Assembly: GCA_026647215.1 (NCBI GenBank)
Contig: JAPKHC010000001.1
Span: forward strand, 186,001-250,000
DNA length: 64,000 nucleotides
DNA from: F1-120-MAGs118 sp013360535
GTDB lineage: Bacteria; Planctomycetota; UBA1135; GCA-002686595
Direction of reading: 5' to 3'
Part shown: positions 7,476 to 16,209 of the stretch, one piece after another
Layout: each line of letters starts with the position of its first letter
How positions within the stretch are numbered: the first letter of the stretch is position 1
Made by a program: the position numbers and the translations under genes
Notes under the pieces: model-generated
Seen by the model: the letters and a program-made list of their open reading frames with translations, nothing else
What the model was told of the DNA's origin: nothing
Database searches by the model: none

Positions 7476-9404
7476 ATGACCTCCAAGCTCTTCCGACTCG
7501 TTCTCGCGCTGCCCCTCCTTGTCGCCTGTGTTCAGGAGGACGAGCCGACCTTCCAGTTCAACCCGCGTTCGGCGGTGCACTCGACGCCCTCGGCGAGCAA
7601 GTTCGTCGTGCGCGAGCGCAAGCTGGCGTACCTCGCGGACGAGCTGACAACCGGCGCGGGCGGCACGGACCTGAACGGCGACACCGACAAGACCGACCGC
7701 GTCGCGGTGATCGTCGACATGGTCTCCAACTCGTTCGTCGTGCTCGCCGTGCAGGCCGAGGAGCTCGCCTTCGTCGGCGGCAACCTGTACCTCGTGTGCG
7801 ACGAGGTGCAGGACGATCAGGACTGGAACTCCGACACCGACAAGCTCGACCTCGTGCTGCTGCGCGTGGGCACGAGCGCGCCCTCGGCGGTCGGCGTGAC
7901 CTACGTCGACACGCTGCGCCGGACCGCGAGCGGCCCGCGCATGCTCGCGACCGACAACGACAAGCTGTTCTACTGCCAGGATCCGGCCGCGGCTCCGCTG
8001 GCGGGCTCGGAGACGGCGATCGCGATGATCCGCATCGTCAGTGGCGCGCCGACAGCCCCCGTGCGGCTGGTGAACGAGGACGGCGCGAACACGCTCTCCC
8101 CGAGCCTGATGGGCGAGGACGGAGGGCTCGTGTTCGTGACGCTCGACGAGTCGGACGAGGGGCGCATCCTCAACGCCGACGGCGACCAGACCGACGACTT
8201 CGTGCTGGCCTTGTTCGATTCCGGCGCGACCTCGCCCGAGATCAAGGTGACGGGTTACGCCGTCGCCGACGCGTCGACGCCGTTCCGTGTGGTGGGCATC
8301 AACGGCGGCGAGCGTGTCGCGGCGTTCCTCGTCGACGAGGCCGCGCAGGGTGCGGGTTCGCTCAACGGCTACACCGGCGCGTTCGCGAGCTGGGCGCCGA
8401 CCTATTGCACGAACGTCGACAACGACTCGACGGACGAGGTGCTCCACTTCCTGTGGTTCAACACCTGGTTCGGAGGCACGAGCACGATCCGCAACACGGC
8501 GCTCGCCGGCGACGAACGCGTGCTGCTCGCGGTCAACGGCACGTCGACCTACGTGGCGTCGCTCGTGCCGGAGGCGGACGACGGCAACTGCACCACGCGC
8601 GGGCTCAACGACGACGGGGACACGCTCGACCACGTGCTGCGCTGGATCAAGGTCGAGACGCTGCTCGGCTCGTCGGGGGTCTACACGGCCAAGGTGGGGC
8701 TCGTCGCCGTCGCGGACCTGCCCGGGGGCGTCCACGGCGTCGCGGATCTCGCCGGGCGCTGGATCGTCGCGATCGACGAGGCCGCCGACTCGCGCACGTG
8801 GGACGGCAACGCGACGCAGTCGAAGCTGATCGGCTGGCTCGACCCGACCGACGGCAACGCCGCGCTGTGGACCACCGACCACAACCAAGGTTCATCCGGC
8901 GGCTTCGTCGGCGCGACGTGGATGGCGGAGCTCGAGGACCGCTCGCGCCTGCCGATCGCCTTCACCGAGTCGGACTTCGGCGGCCCGATCAACGGGCGCG
9001 ACACGGACACGACCGACAGCGTGCCGGTCTTCGCGCGCTTCGACCCGACCAACGCCGACGACCTCGACTTCCCCGGCCCCGCGATCGCGACGGACCTCGA
9101 CAACGCGGGCGTCGTGCTCGCCAACAACGTCGCCTACTACCGCGTCGACGAGTCGGCGGACAACTTCGACTGGAACCGGGACGGCGACAAGCTCGACCGC
9201 GTGCTGTACAGGACGACCGTGTCGACGCTGGGCGACTCGTTCTTCATCTCGACCGTCGCCGACCTCAATGGCCCCGTGGTCGTGACGGACTCGTTCAATG
9301 TCGGTGCGGCGTTCCTCGCCGACGAGGCGGCCGCGCGGCGCGACTTCAACGGCGACGGCGACCAGAACGACTTCGTCGTGCAGTGGATGCGCGTCGGCCC
9401 GTAG
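7476..9404 (+). CDS. lipoprotein with about nine repeated Asp-rich calcium-type loops
   Basis: A 642-residue protein with a type II signal peptide (lipobox LVAC, lipidated Cys18). The body is built of imperfect repeats, each with a short D-x-N-x-D-x-D-x-x-D loop followed by a hydrophobic strand. Clear copies are at residues 65-74, 116-125, 232-241, 377-385, 506-514, 565-574 and 623-632; weaker ones lie near 314-321 and 441-449. The loop resembles EF-hand or dockerin calcium ligands, and the strand-rich spacing suggests a beta-propeller-like fold. I do not recognise the family. Its probable place is the outer face of a membrane; function unknown. It is convergent with the phospholipase-like gene downstream. 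Confidence 0.75.
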   Translation: MTSKLFRLVLALPLLVACVQEDEPTFQFNPRSAVHSTPSASKFVVRERKLAYLADELTTGAGGTDLNGDTDKTDRVAVIVDMVSNSFVVLAVQAEELAFVGGNLYLVCDEVQDDQDWNSDTDKLDLVLLRVGTSAPSAVGVTYVDTLRRTASGPRMLATDNDKLFYCQDPAAAPLAGSETAIAMIRIVSGAPTAPVRLVNEDGANTLSPSLMGEDGGLVFVTLDESDEGRILNADGDQTDDFVLALFDSGATSPEIKVTGYAVADASTPFRVVGINGGERVAAFLVDEAAQGAGSLNGYTGAFASWAPTYCTNVDNDSTDEVLHFLWFNTWFGGTSTIRNTALAGDERVLLAVNGTSTYVASLVPEADDGNCTTRGLNDDGDTLDHVLRWIKVETLLGSSGVYTAKVGLVAVADLPGGVHGVADLAGRWIVAIDEAADSRTWDGNATQSKLIGWLDPTDGNAALWTTDHNQGSSGGFVGATWMAELEDRSRLPIAFTESDFGGPINGRDTDTTDSVPVFARFDPTNADDLDFPGPAIATDLDNAGVVLANNVAYYRVDESADNFDWNRDGDKLDRVLYRTTVSTLGDSFFISTVADLNGPVVVTDSFNVGAAFLADEAAARRDFNGDGDQNDFVVQWMRVGP

Positions 9405-9411
9405 CCGGGCC
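9396..9411 (+). terminator. small hairpin between convergent genes
   Basis: GGCCCG and CGGGCC form a 6-bp stem around TAGC, straddling the stop codon of the calcium-loop lipoprotein. It lies just before the stop of the opposing phospholipase-like gene, so it could serve both strands. There is no U-tract. Confidence 0.3.
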
Positions 9412-9415
9412 AGGT

Positions 9416-10294
9416 TCAGGGCGGCGGGGACTGCATCCCGACGAGGAACGGCGCCGCGAGGGCGGTCGACAGGTCCTCGCTCATGCTGCGCGGCAGGATG
9501 CGGTGCAGGAGCGCCTTGCGGGCGACGACGGCGGCTTTCTGGGCGGCCTTGCCGTTGGCGTCGACGTGCGCGATGCGCTCGACGCCATGGCGCGAGAGCG
9601 CGAGGAAGATGCGCTCGACGGCCGCGTCGCGGAAGCGGTCGAGGAAGCCGCGCTTGAGCTCGAGGTTGCCACGCGGGTGCAGGCGCTCGACGCCGGCGCG
9701 CCAGGTGCCGCGCTCGCTCACGAGCAGCACGTGGTTGAAGATCAGCTTGTTGGTGCCCATCGAGAGCGCCTTCTTCGGCACCGTGCGGTTGACGAGCTGG
9801 TCGAGCGGCACGAGCGCGGGGTTGGACTTGAGGCGCGTGACGACGTTCCAGCGCTCGTCCGGCACGAAACGGTCGGCGTTCATCTCCCAGTACAGGTGCC
9901 CCAGTCCCTGCGTGCGCGCGAAGCGTGCGAGGTGGTAGGGGACGAAGTGGTTGTGCGCGATCGTGTCGGCGGCGAGGTGGGCGAGGTAGCCGAGCGTGAA
10001 GGCGCGCTCGAAGTCGCTCGTGCACAGCTCCTGCATCTCGCCGACGATGCCCCAGCGGTGGCAGTGGCTGTAGGGACCGCCGGCGCCCTTGAGGTTGATG
10101 ATGTCGGCCGCGATGTGCCCGTACTGCCAGGCCTCGCGGTGCTCCTCCAGCAGGCGGGCGGTCGCCGCCGGGAGGCGCTCGTGCCGGCGGCGGAAGACGC
10201 GGTGCTCGAACTCGAGGTGGTTGCCGGGGCCCCAGGTCGCGAGGGCGGCGGCGACGAGCGCCGCGGCGAGCAGGACCACGAGCAGCGGAGTCAT
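9416..10294 (-). CDS. zinc-dependent phospholipase C-like exported protein
   Basis: A 292-residue protein from ATG 10294 (in-frame ATG 10306 is an alternative). The first ~20 residues form a hydrophobic signal sequence. The mature N-terminus begins at Trp-Gly-Pro-Gly-Asn-His, typical of the Zn_dep_PLPC family (PF00882), in which an N-terminal Trp and several His/Asp residues bind three zinc ions. Further signature segments are YGHIAADI, HCHRWG and LGYLAHLAADTIAHNHF. Characterised family members hydrolyse phospholipids outside the cytoplasm; many environmental relatives are untested. The last ~60 residues are basic and less conserved. It is transcribed divergently from the glycosyltransferase at 10390. 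Confidence 0.82.
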   Translation of the reverse strand: MTPLLVVLLAAALVAAALATWGPGNHLEFEHRVFRRRHERLPAATARLLEEHREAWQYGHIAADIINLKGAGGPYSHCHRWGIVGEMQELCTSDFERAFTLGYLAHLAADTIAHNHFVPYHLARFARTQGLGHLYWEMNADRFVPDERWNVVTRLKSNPALVPLDQLVNRTVPKKALSMGTNKLIFNHVLLVSERGTWRAGVERLHPRGNLELKRGFLDRFRDAAVERIFLALSRHGVERIAHVDANGKAAQKAAVVARKALLHRILPRSMSEDLSTALAAPFLVGMQSPPP

Positions 10295-10389
10295 GGCTGG
10301 AAACATAGTACGCACCTCGGCGGCTTTCCCTGATCGGTCGGCGGGCGCACGGGCGTGGAGAACGGCGGCGCAGTTCGTAGATTGAGGCC

Positions 10390-11499
10390 GTGCAGGAGCG
10401 CACCACGATCGCCCACGTCGACGCCGAGCGCGGCTTTTCCGGCGGCGAGGTGCAGGTCTTCCTCCTGATGGACGGGCTGCGCCGCGCGGGCTGGCGCAAC
10501 GTGCTGTTCGCGCCCCCGGGCTCGGCGGCGCTGGCGAAGGCGCGCGAGCTGGGGCTCGAGAGCGTCGCGGTGCCGATGCGGTCGGACCTCGACCTGCCGG
10601 GGGCCCTCGCGCTGCGGCGCGGGCTCGAGCGCGCGCGTGTCGACCTCGTGCACCTGCACACCTCGCGCGCGACGTGGCTGGGGGGCTGGGCGGCCCGCTG
10701 GGCCGGGCTGCCGGCGCTCTCGACCCGCCGCATGGACCGCGACGTGAAGCCGGGGCTGCGCACGCGGCTCGTGTACGAGAGGCTCACGCGACGCACCGTC
10801 GCGATCTCCGGAGGCGTGGCCGAGTGCCTGCGCAAGGGCGGTGTACCCGACGAGCGCGTGCGCACGATCTGGAGCACGGTCGATCCGGCGGCGCTGGTGC
10901 CCGGACGCGCGCGCGCGGAGGTGCGCGCCGAGCTGGGCGCGCGCGAAAGAGAGGTGCTCGTGCTCGCGGCGGGCCGGCTGATCCCGCGCAAGGGGTACGA
11001 CGTGCTGCTCGCGGCACTCGCGAGGCTCGGCGGCGCGCAGGAGCGCTGGAAGCTCGCGCTCGCGGGCGATGGCGACGAACACGCGCGGCTCACGGCGCAG
11101 GCGCGCGAGCTCGGACTCGCGGGGCGCGTCACGCTGCTCGGCCGGCGCGGCGACATGGCGGACTTGCTCGGTGCCTGCGACGTCTTCGCGATGCCGTCGC
11201 GGCGCGAGGGGCTGGGCATCGCGGCGCTGGAGGCGATGGCGGCGGGTCGGGCGGTGGTCGCGACGGCGGTCGGCGGGCTCGGACAGGCGGTTTCCCACGG
11301 GGAAAGTGGCCTGATCGTGCCACCCGACGACGTGGCGGCGCTGGCGCAGGCGCTCGAGCGCGTGATCGACGACGCGCACCTGCGCGAGCGCCTCGGCGCG
11401 GGTGGGCGCGCGCGCGTCGAGAGCCATTTCCATGCGCGTTCGATGGTCGCGGCCTACGAGTCGCTCTACCGCGAGATCCTCGCCGAGGTGGCCGCGTGA
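10390..11499 (+). CDS. GT4-family glycosyltransferase
   Basis: A 369-residue GT-B fold enzyme. The N-terminal half begins with a GGEVQVFLLMDGL acceptor-domain motif typical of sugar transferases acting on lipids. The C-terminal half has the nucleotide-sugar segments LAAGRLIPRKGYDVLLAA, RVTLLGRRGD, and the E-x7-E signature in PSRREGLGIAALEAMAAGRAVVAT. It most likely transfers a hexose from a nucleotide sugar to a lipid-linked or cell-envelope acceptor on the cytoplasmic side. GTG 10390 is 7 nt after a TAGATT (-10-like) hexamer. The downstream glycosyltransferase begins in its stop codon (GTGA), so the two probably act in one pathway such as LPS core assembly. Confidence 0.88.
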   Translation: MQERTTIAHVDAERGFSGGEVQVFLLMDGLRRAGWRNVLFAPPGSAALAKARELGLESVAVPMRSDLDLPGALALRRGLERARVDLVHLHTSRATWLGGWAARWAGLPALSTRRMDRDVKPGLRTRLVYERLTRRTVAISGGVAECLRKGGVPDERVRTIWSTVDPAALVPGRARAEVRAELGAREREVLVLAAGRLIPRKGYDVLLAALARLGGAQERWKLALAGDGDEHARLTAQARELGLAGRVTLLGRRGDMADLLGACDVFAMPSRREGLGIAALEAMAAGRAVVATAVGGLGQAVSHGESGLIVPPDDVAALAQALERVIDDAHLRERLGAGGRARVESHFHARSMVAAYESLYREILAEVAA

Positions 11500-12260
11500 G
11501 CGAACGCCCGAAGCTCTCGGCGTGCATCATCACGTTCAACGAGGAGGACCGCATCGAGGCCTGCCTCGACGCGCTCGCGTTCTGCGACGAGCTGCTCGTC
11601 GTCGACTCGCACTCGACCGACCGCACGCGCGAGCTCGCGGCGGCGAAGGGCGCGCGCGTGATCGAGCGCGACTGGCCCGGCCACGTGAAGCAGAAGGAGT
11701 TCACGATCCGCGAGGCGCGCCACGACTGGGTGCTGTGCATCGACGCGGACGAACGCCCGACGCCGGAGCTCGCGCGCGAGATCCAGGCGCTGCGTGAGCA
11801 GGGCTTTCCCGGCCGCGCGGGCTGGGATTTCCCGCGCAAGACGTGGTACCTCGGCGCCTTCATCGAGCACGGCCTGTGGTACCCCGATCGCCAGTTGCGG
11901 CTCTTCGATCGAAGGCGCGGCAAGTGGGGCGGGAACGACCCGCACGACACGGTGCTGCTCGAAGGCGCACGCGGCCACCTCGCGGGCGACCTGCTGCACT
12001 ACAGCTACCGCGACTTCTCCGATCACCTGCGCACGATCGAGAAGTACACGACGATCATGGCGGACGGGATGCACGCGCGGGGCAAGCGGGCGAGCGCCGT
12101 GCAGCTCTTCACGCACCCGCTGGTGCGCTTCGTGCGCTCGTACTTCCTCAAGCTCGGGTTCCTCGACGGGTGGCGCGGGGTGCTCGTCGCCTGGCTCGCG
12201 GCCTGGTACGTCGGCCTCAAGTACGCGAAGTTGCTCGCGAAACAGCGCGGAACGCGCTGA
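11496..12260 (+). CDS. GT2-family glycosyltransferase, WaaE/KdtX-like
   Basis: A 254-residue GT-A enzyme. The N-terminus reads LSACIITFNEEDRI, followed by the VVDSHSTDRT and CIDADE (DxD-type) motifs. The mid-region WYPDRQLRLFDRRRGKW and the basic membrane-associating C-terminus are typical of the WaaE/KdtX group, which adds beta-glucose to the LPS inner core. Length and motif order are normal for that group. Start GTG 11496 forms a GTGA overlap with the previous gene. The acceptor sugar cannot be deduced; an LPS-core role is inferred from family and from the paired GT4 gene. Confidence 0.86.
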   Translation: MSERPKLSACIITFNEEDRIEACLDALAFCDELLVVDSHSTDRTRELAAAKGARVIERDWPGHVKQKEFTIREARHDWVLCIDADERPTPELAREIQALREQGFPGRAGWDFPRKTWYLGAFIEHGLWYPDRQLRLFDRRRGKWGGNDPHDTVLLEGARGHLAGDLLHYSYRDFSDHLRTIEKYTTIMADGMHARGKRASAVQLFTHPLVRFVRSYFLKLGFLDGWRGVLVAWLAAWYVGLKYAKLLAKQRGTR

Positions 12261-12266
12261 GCTGGA

Positions 12267-12611
12267 TCAATCGCGCCAGGCGCGCACCACGCGGCCGTCG
12301 TCGAACTCGACGAACGCGGCGTGGGAGGTCTCGGTGCGCGGGCGGTTGTCGATGATCAGCACCTTCGAGCCGCCGGCCGACTCGCGCTCGATGTAACCCC
12401 AGGTCCACAGCTCGCGGTCGCCTTCGAGCGGGATCTTCTGCATCGGCTCGCCGAGCAGCGCGATCACGAAGCGCCGGCCCGAGCCGGGCTCGATCTGGTC
12501 GAGCGTCGACGTGCCGATCACGATGTTGCGCGAGGCCAGTTCCGTCGACTTGCAGCTGGTGAGCGCGAGGGCGATGGCGGCGGCGAGCGTGGCGAGTCGG
12601 GAGGAGTTCAT
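12267..12611 (-). CDS. small lipoprotein, possibly BamE/SmpA-like
   Basis: A 114-residue protein with a clear lipobox (LTSC, Cys20). After the lipidation site comes a compact domain with an LDQIEPGSGRRFVIALLGEP segment and a WTWGYIERES strand. These are reminiscent of the BamE/OmlA/SmpA fold, in which a helix pair followed by 'GxP' precedes a strand containing W-Y. BamE homologues support outer-membrane protein assembly. The match is by pattern only, so a generic periplasmic lipoprotein is equally possible. It lies convergent to the glycosyltransferase pair and divergent from the molybdenum hydroxylase operon. Confidence 0.6.
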   Translation of the reverse strand: MNSSRLATLAAAIALALTSCKSTELASRNIVIGTSTLDQIEPGSGRRFVIALLGEPMQKIPLEGDRELWTWGYIERESAGGSKVLIIDNRPRTETSHAAFVEFDDGRVVRAWRD

Positions 12612-12707
12612 GGGCCGGGGTTCCGCTGGAGGAGTGACGATAGCGCCGGCGCGTGGCGAGCGCGAACCCGCTTGCAAGCCGGGCCGCGCGCGGGGATCGT
12701 GCTCGGG

Positions 12708-14882
12708 ATGGCGAGGGTGGTCGGAACGAGGCTGGCGCGGCCGGATGGCCCGGGGAAGGTGGCGGGAACGACGCGCTACGTCGCGGACCTGCAGCTTGCG
12801 GGCGAGTGGATCGGCGGGACGGTGCGCGCCGATGTCGCGCGCGGTCGGCTCGAGGGTTTCGAGCGCGCCGACGGCTTCGACTTCGGGCGCGTGGTCGTCG
12901 TCGGGCCGCAGGACGTGCCGGGTGCGAACGTGATCGCGATGCTCGCCGAGGACCAGCCGGCGCTCGCCAGCCGCGAGATCGAGCACTTCGGCGAGCCGCT
13001 GCTGCTCGTCGCCGCGCCCGACGAGACCACGCTGCAGGCGGCTCTGGCGGCGCTGCGGCCGCGCATCACGCCGCTCGAGCCCGTGCTCGACCCGCGCCAC
13101 TCGACGAAGGTGTTCAAGGAGATCCGCATCGACAAGGGCGACGTCGAGCGGGCGCTCGCCTGCGCCACGAGGACCTTCGAAGGCGAGTACGAGACGGCCT
13201 CGCAGGAGCAGCTGTACATCGAGCCGCAGGGCGTGGTCGCGCTGCCGCCGGACGAGAGCGGCTGCATCACGGTGCACGGCTCGCTGCAGTGCCCGTATTA
13301 CGTGCAGAAGACGCTGGTGCGCGCGCTCGGGCTGCCGCCCGAGAAGGTGCGCGTCGTGCAGGAGGCGACCGGCGGCGGCTTCGGCGGCAAGGAGGACTAT
13401 CCGTCGATCCTCGCGACGCACGCGGCGTTGCTCGCGCGCAAGGCCGGGCGGCCGGTGCGCATGATCTACGACCGCCACGAGGACCTCGCGTTCACGCCCA
13501 AGCGCCACCCCGGTCGCGTGCGCATCCGCTCTGGCGTCGACGGCGAAGGACGGCTGGTCGCGCTCGACATCGACGTGCTGTTCGACGGTGGTGCGTACAC
13601 GACGCTCTCGCCGGTCGTGCTCTCGCGCGGGTGCATCCATGCTGCGGGGCCGTACCGTTGCGACAACGTGCGCATCCACGGGCGCGCGGTGGCGACGAAC
13701 CACGTTCCGTACGGGGCTTTTCGCGGTTTTGGCGCGCCGCAGACCTGTTTCGCGATCGAGCGGCACCTCGATGCGCTCGCGGCGGCGCTCGGGCTGCATC
13801 CGTTCGAGCTGCGCCGGCGCAACGCGCTGCGGCTGGGCGATCGCACGGCGACGGGCCAGCTCCTGAAGGAGAGCGTCGGCGCGCAGGCGGTGCTCGAGAG
13901 CCTCGCGCGGCTCACGCGCTTCGACGCGCATCCGTGGCGTGCCACGCAGGAATCGCGCACGCGGCGTGGCTTGGGAATGAGCTTCTTCTTCCACGGTGCG
14001 GGCTTCACCGGAGCGGGCGAGACGCTGCTGCAGGCGCGCGTCGCGCTCGAGCTCGACGGCGACGGACGTGCGCTCGTGCGCAGCGCGTCGACGGAGTTCG
14101 GGCAGGGCACGCAGGCGCTCTTTCAGGCCATCGCGGCGGAAGCGCTGGGGTGTGACGCCCAGGACGTGCTCGTCGTGCAGCCGGACACGCAAGTCGTGCC
14201 CAACTCGGGGCCGACCGTCGCGTCCCGCACGTGCATGGTCGTCGGGGGCGTGCTCGCGCGCGCTGGCCGCGAGCTGGCGGCGCGCCTTTGCGGCAGCGGG
14301 CCGTTCCGCGAGCGCGCGCGCGCGTTCGTGCGCGCGGGAGGCGACGCGCGCGTCGAAGCCACGTACCAGACGCCGGCGGGCCTCGAGTGGGACGACGTGC
14401 ACTACCGCGGCGACGCCTACCCGGCTTATGGCTGGGCCGCGGACGTGGCCGAGGTCGAGGTCGATCTCGACACGTTCGACGTGCGTGTCGTGCGCTTTTG
14501 GAGCGCGGTCGACTGCGGCACGGCGATCCAGCCGCAGCTTGTCGTCGGGCAGTTCGAGGGTGGCTCGCTGCAGGCGATCGGCTTTGCGCAGCTCGAGGTC
14601 GTCACCACGCGCGACGGACGCTTCCAGCAGGACCGCATGGCGACCTGCATCATCCCGACGGCGCTCGACGCGCCCGATTTCACGACGGAGCTCGTCGAAG
14701 TGCCGTTTTCTGGCGGGCCGTTCGGCGCCAAGGGCGTGGGCGAGATGCCGATGGACGGCGGGGCGCCGGCGGTGCTCAGCGCGATCGAGGACGCGCTCGG
14801 CCTGCACGTGACGAGGTTGCCGGCGACGCCGGAGCACCTGCTCGAGCTGTGGCTCGCGGCCCATCCGGAGGAACGGCTGTGA
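12708..14882 (+). CDS. xanthine dehydrogenase-family molybdopterin-binding subunit
   Basis: A 724-residue large subunit of a molybdenum hydroxylase. It starts with the RPDGPGKVAGTTRYVAD domain-entry motif. It contains the Gly-rich Mo-pterin loop GGGFGGKED near residue 222, GAFRGFGAPQ near 342, STEFGQGT, and the catalytic Glu region KGVGEMPMDGG near the C-terminus. Such subunits hydroxylate purines, aldehydes or N-heterocycles; the substrate here is undetermined. It is followed immediately by the 2Fe-2S and FAD subunits in the order Mo-FeS-FAD, forming a complete electron path. ATG 12708 begins right at the conserved N-terminus. The N-terminal domain before the conserved core is shorter than in classical xanthine dehydrogenase. 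Confidence 0.92.
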   Translation: MARVVGTRLARPDGPGKVAGTTRYVADLQLAGEWIGGTVRADVARGRLEGFERADGFDFGRVVVVGPQDVPGANVIAMLAEDQPALASREIEHFGEPLLLVAAPDETTLQAALAALRPRITPLEPVLDPRHSTKVFKEIRIDKGDVERALACATRTFEGEYETASQEQLYIEPQGVVALPPDESGCITVHGSLQCPYYVQKTLVRALGLPPEKVRVVQEATGGGFGGKEDYPSILATHAALLARKAGRPVRMIYDRHEDLAFTPKRHPGRVRIRSGVDGEGRLVALDIDVLFDGGAYTTLSPVVLSRGCIHAAGPYRCDNVRIHGRAVATNHVPYGAFRGFGAPQTCFAIERHLDALAAALGLHPFELRRRNALRLGDRTATGQLLKESVGAQAVLESLARLTRFDAHPWRATQESRTRRGLGMSFFFHGAGFTGAGETLLQARVALELDGDGRALVRSASTEFGQGTQALFQAIAAEALGCDAQDVLVVQPDTQVVPNSGPTVASRTCMVVGGVLARAGRELAARLCGSGPFRERARAFVRAGGDARVEATYQTPAGLEWDDVHYRGDAYPAYGWAADVAEVEVDLDTFDVRVVRFWSAVDCGTAIQPQLVVGQFEGGSLQAIGFAQLEVVTTRDGRFQQDRMATCIIPTALDAPDFTTELVEVPFSGGPFGAKGVGEMPMDGGAPAVLSAIEDALGLHVTRLPATPEHLLELWLAAHPEERL

Positions 14883-15340
14883 GGGTCAAGTTCACGCTGA
14901 ATGGCGAGCGGCGCGAGCTCGAGATCGAGCCGCTGCGGCGCCTGCTCGATGTCGTGCGCGACGACCTCGCGCTCACGGGCACGAAGGAAGGCTGCGGCGA
15001 AGGCGAGTGTGGCGCGTGCAGCGTGCTCGTCGACGGCGTCGCGGTGAACGCTTGCCTCGTGCCGGTGGCGCAGGTCGACGGCTGCGAGGTCGTGACGATC
15101 GAAGGCGCGGGCTTCGAGCGCGTGCGCGAGTGTTTCCTTGCCGAAGGCGCGGCGCAGTGCGGCATCTGCACGCCGGGCATGATCGTGATGACGCGCGCGT
15201 GGGCCGAGCGTTGCCGCCGCGAGGGGCGCGAGCCGCAGCTCGACGACGCACGGGTCGCGCTCGCGGGCAACCTGTGCCGCTGCACAGGCTATGGCGCGAT
15301 CCTGCGCGCGGCGTTGCTCGCGGCGAAGGAGCGCCCGTGA
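14879..15340 (+). CDS. xanthine dehydrogenase-family 2Fe-2S subunit
   Basis: A 153-residue small subunit with two [2Fe-2S] sites. The plant-type ferredoxin cluster uses Cys39, Cys44, Cys47 and Cys59 (GCGEGECGAC). The second uses Cys94, Cys97, Cys133 and Cys135 (QCGICTPG and NLCRCTGY). It passes electrons from the molybdenum site to FAD. GTG 14879 overlaps the previous TGA (GTGA), and the FAD subunit begins in its own stop in the same way, so the three subunits should be made in equal amounts. Length is normal for the family. Confidence 0.93.
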   Translation: MRVKFTLNGERRELEIEPLRRLLDVVRDDLALTGTKEGCGEGECGACSVLVDGVAVNACLVPVAQVDGCEVVTIEGAGFERVRECFLAEGAAQCGICTPGMIVMTRAWAERCRREGREPQLDDARVALAGNLCRCTGYGAILRAALLAAKERP

Positions 15341-16209
15341 CCGCGGACGTGACGGTCGCGCGTTCGCTCGACGAGGCGCTCGCGGCACTCGCGCGCGCGG
15401 GGGCGGCGGCGCACGTGCTCGCGGGTGGCACGGACCTGATGGTCGAGCTGCGCACGGGGCGCACGCGGCCGGAACGTGTCGTCGACGTGTGGAAAGTGGG
15501 GGAGCTGCGCGGGGTGAGCGAAGCACCGGCGGGACTGCGACTGGGCGCGCTCACGACCTGTGCGGAGCTCGTCCGCGATCCCCGCGTCGCACGCAGCGCG
15601 CCGTTGCTCGTCGCAGCCGGTCGTGAGGTCGGCGCAGAGCAGATCCAGGCGCGCGCCACGCTCGGCGGCAACCTCGGCACGGCCTCGCCCGCGGCGGACC
15701 TCAATCCGGCGCTGGTCGCGCTCGGCGCCCGCGTGCGGCTCGTGTCGCGGCGGGGTGCGCGCGAGCTGGAGGTCGACGAGTTCCTGTGCGGCTACCGCAA
15801 GACGTTGCGCGAGCGCGACGAGCTGATCGAGTCGGTGCTCGTGCCGACGCGGCCCGCGAACGAGCGCCAGCTGTGGCGCAAGGTCGGCACGCGGCGCGCG
15901 CAGTCGATCTCGAAGCTCACGGTCGCGCTCGCGCTGGCCTTCGAAGGCGAGCGCGTGAGCGCCGTGCGGGGCGCCGCCGGTTCCGTCGGGCCGCGCACGC
16001 TGCGGCTGGGCACGCTCGAGCGCGAGCTTCCCGGCCGTAGGCTCGACGCCACGCTCTGCCGCTCGGTCGCCGCCGCCTGCGCGCGTGCCGACATCCACCC
16101 GATCGACGACGTGCGCTCGACGGCGCTCTACCGTCGCCATGCCTTCGCCCGCGTCCTCGCGACGCTCCTCGCCGAGCTCGACGGAGTCCCCGCATGTCCC
16201 CCCTCGTGA
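15337..16209 (+). CDS. xanthine dehydrogenase-family FAD-binding subunit
   Basis: A 290-residue medium subunit (CO dehydrogenase flavoprotein fold). Signature FAD-binding segments are VLAGGTDLM near residue 28 and TLGGNLGTASPAADLNPAL near residue 108. The C-terminal CO_deh_flav_C domain includes RRAQSISKLTVALA and IDDVRSTALYRRH. It accepts electrons from the FeS subunit and passes them to NAD or another acceptor. It starts at GTG 15337 in a GTGA overlap. Its 3' end overlaps the YdcZ-like membrane gene by 16 nt. Confidence 0.92.
   Translation: MTADVTVARSLDEALAALARAGAAAHVLAGGTDLMVELRTGRTRPERVVDVWKVGELRGVSEAPAGLRLGALTTCAELVRDPRVARSAPLLVAAGREVGAEQIQARATLGGNLGTASPAADLNPALVALGARVRLVSRRGARELEVDEFLCGYRKTLRERDELIESVLVPTRPANERQLWRKVGTRRAQSISKLTVALALAFEGERVSAVRGAAGSVGPRTLRLGTLERELPGRRLDATLCRSVAAACARADIHPIDDVRSTALYRRHAFARVLATLLAELDGVPACPPS

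Noticed and set aside
12267..14864. 865-codon minus-strand frame spanning the molybdenum hydroxylase
   Set aside because: Only its last 114 codons (the lipoprotein at 12267-12611) look like protein. The rest mirrors the clear hydroxylase large subunit.
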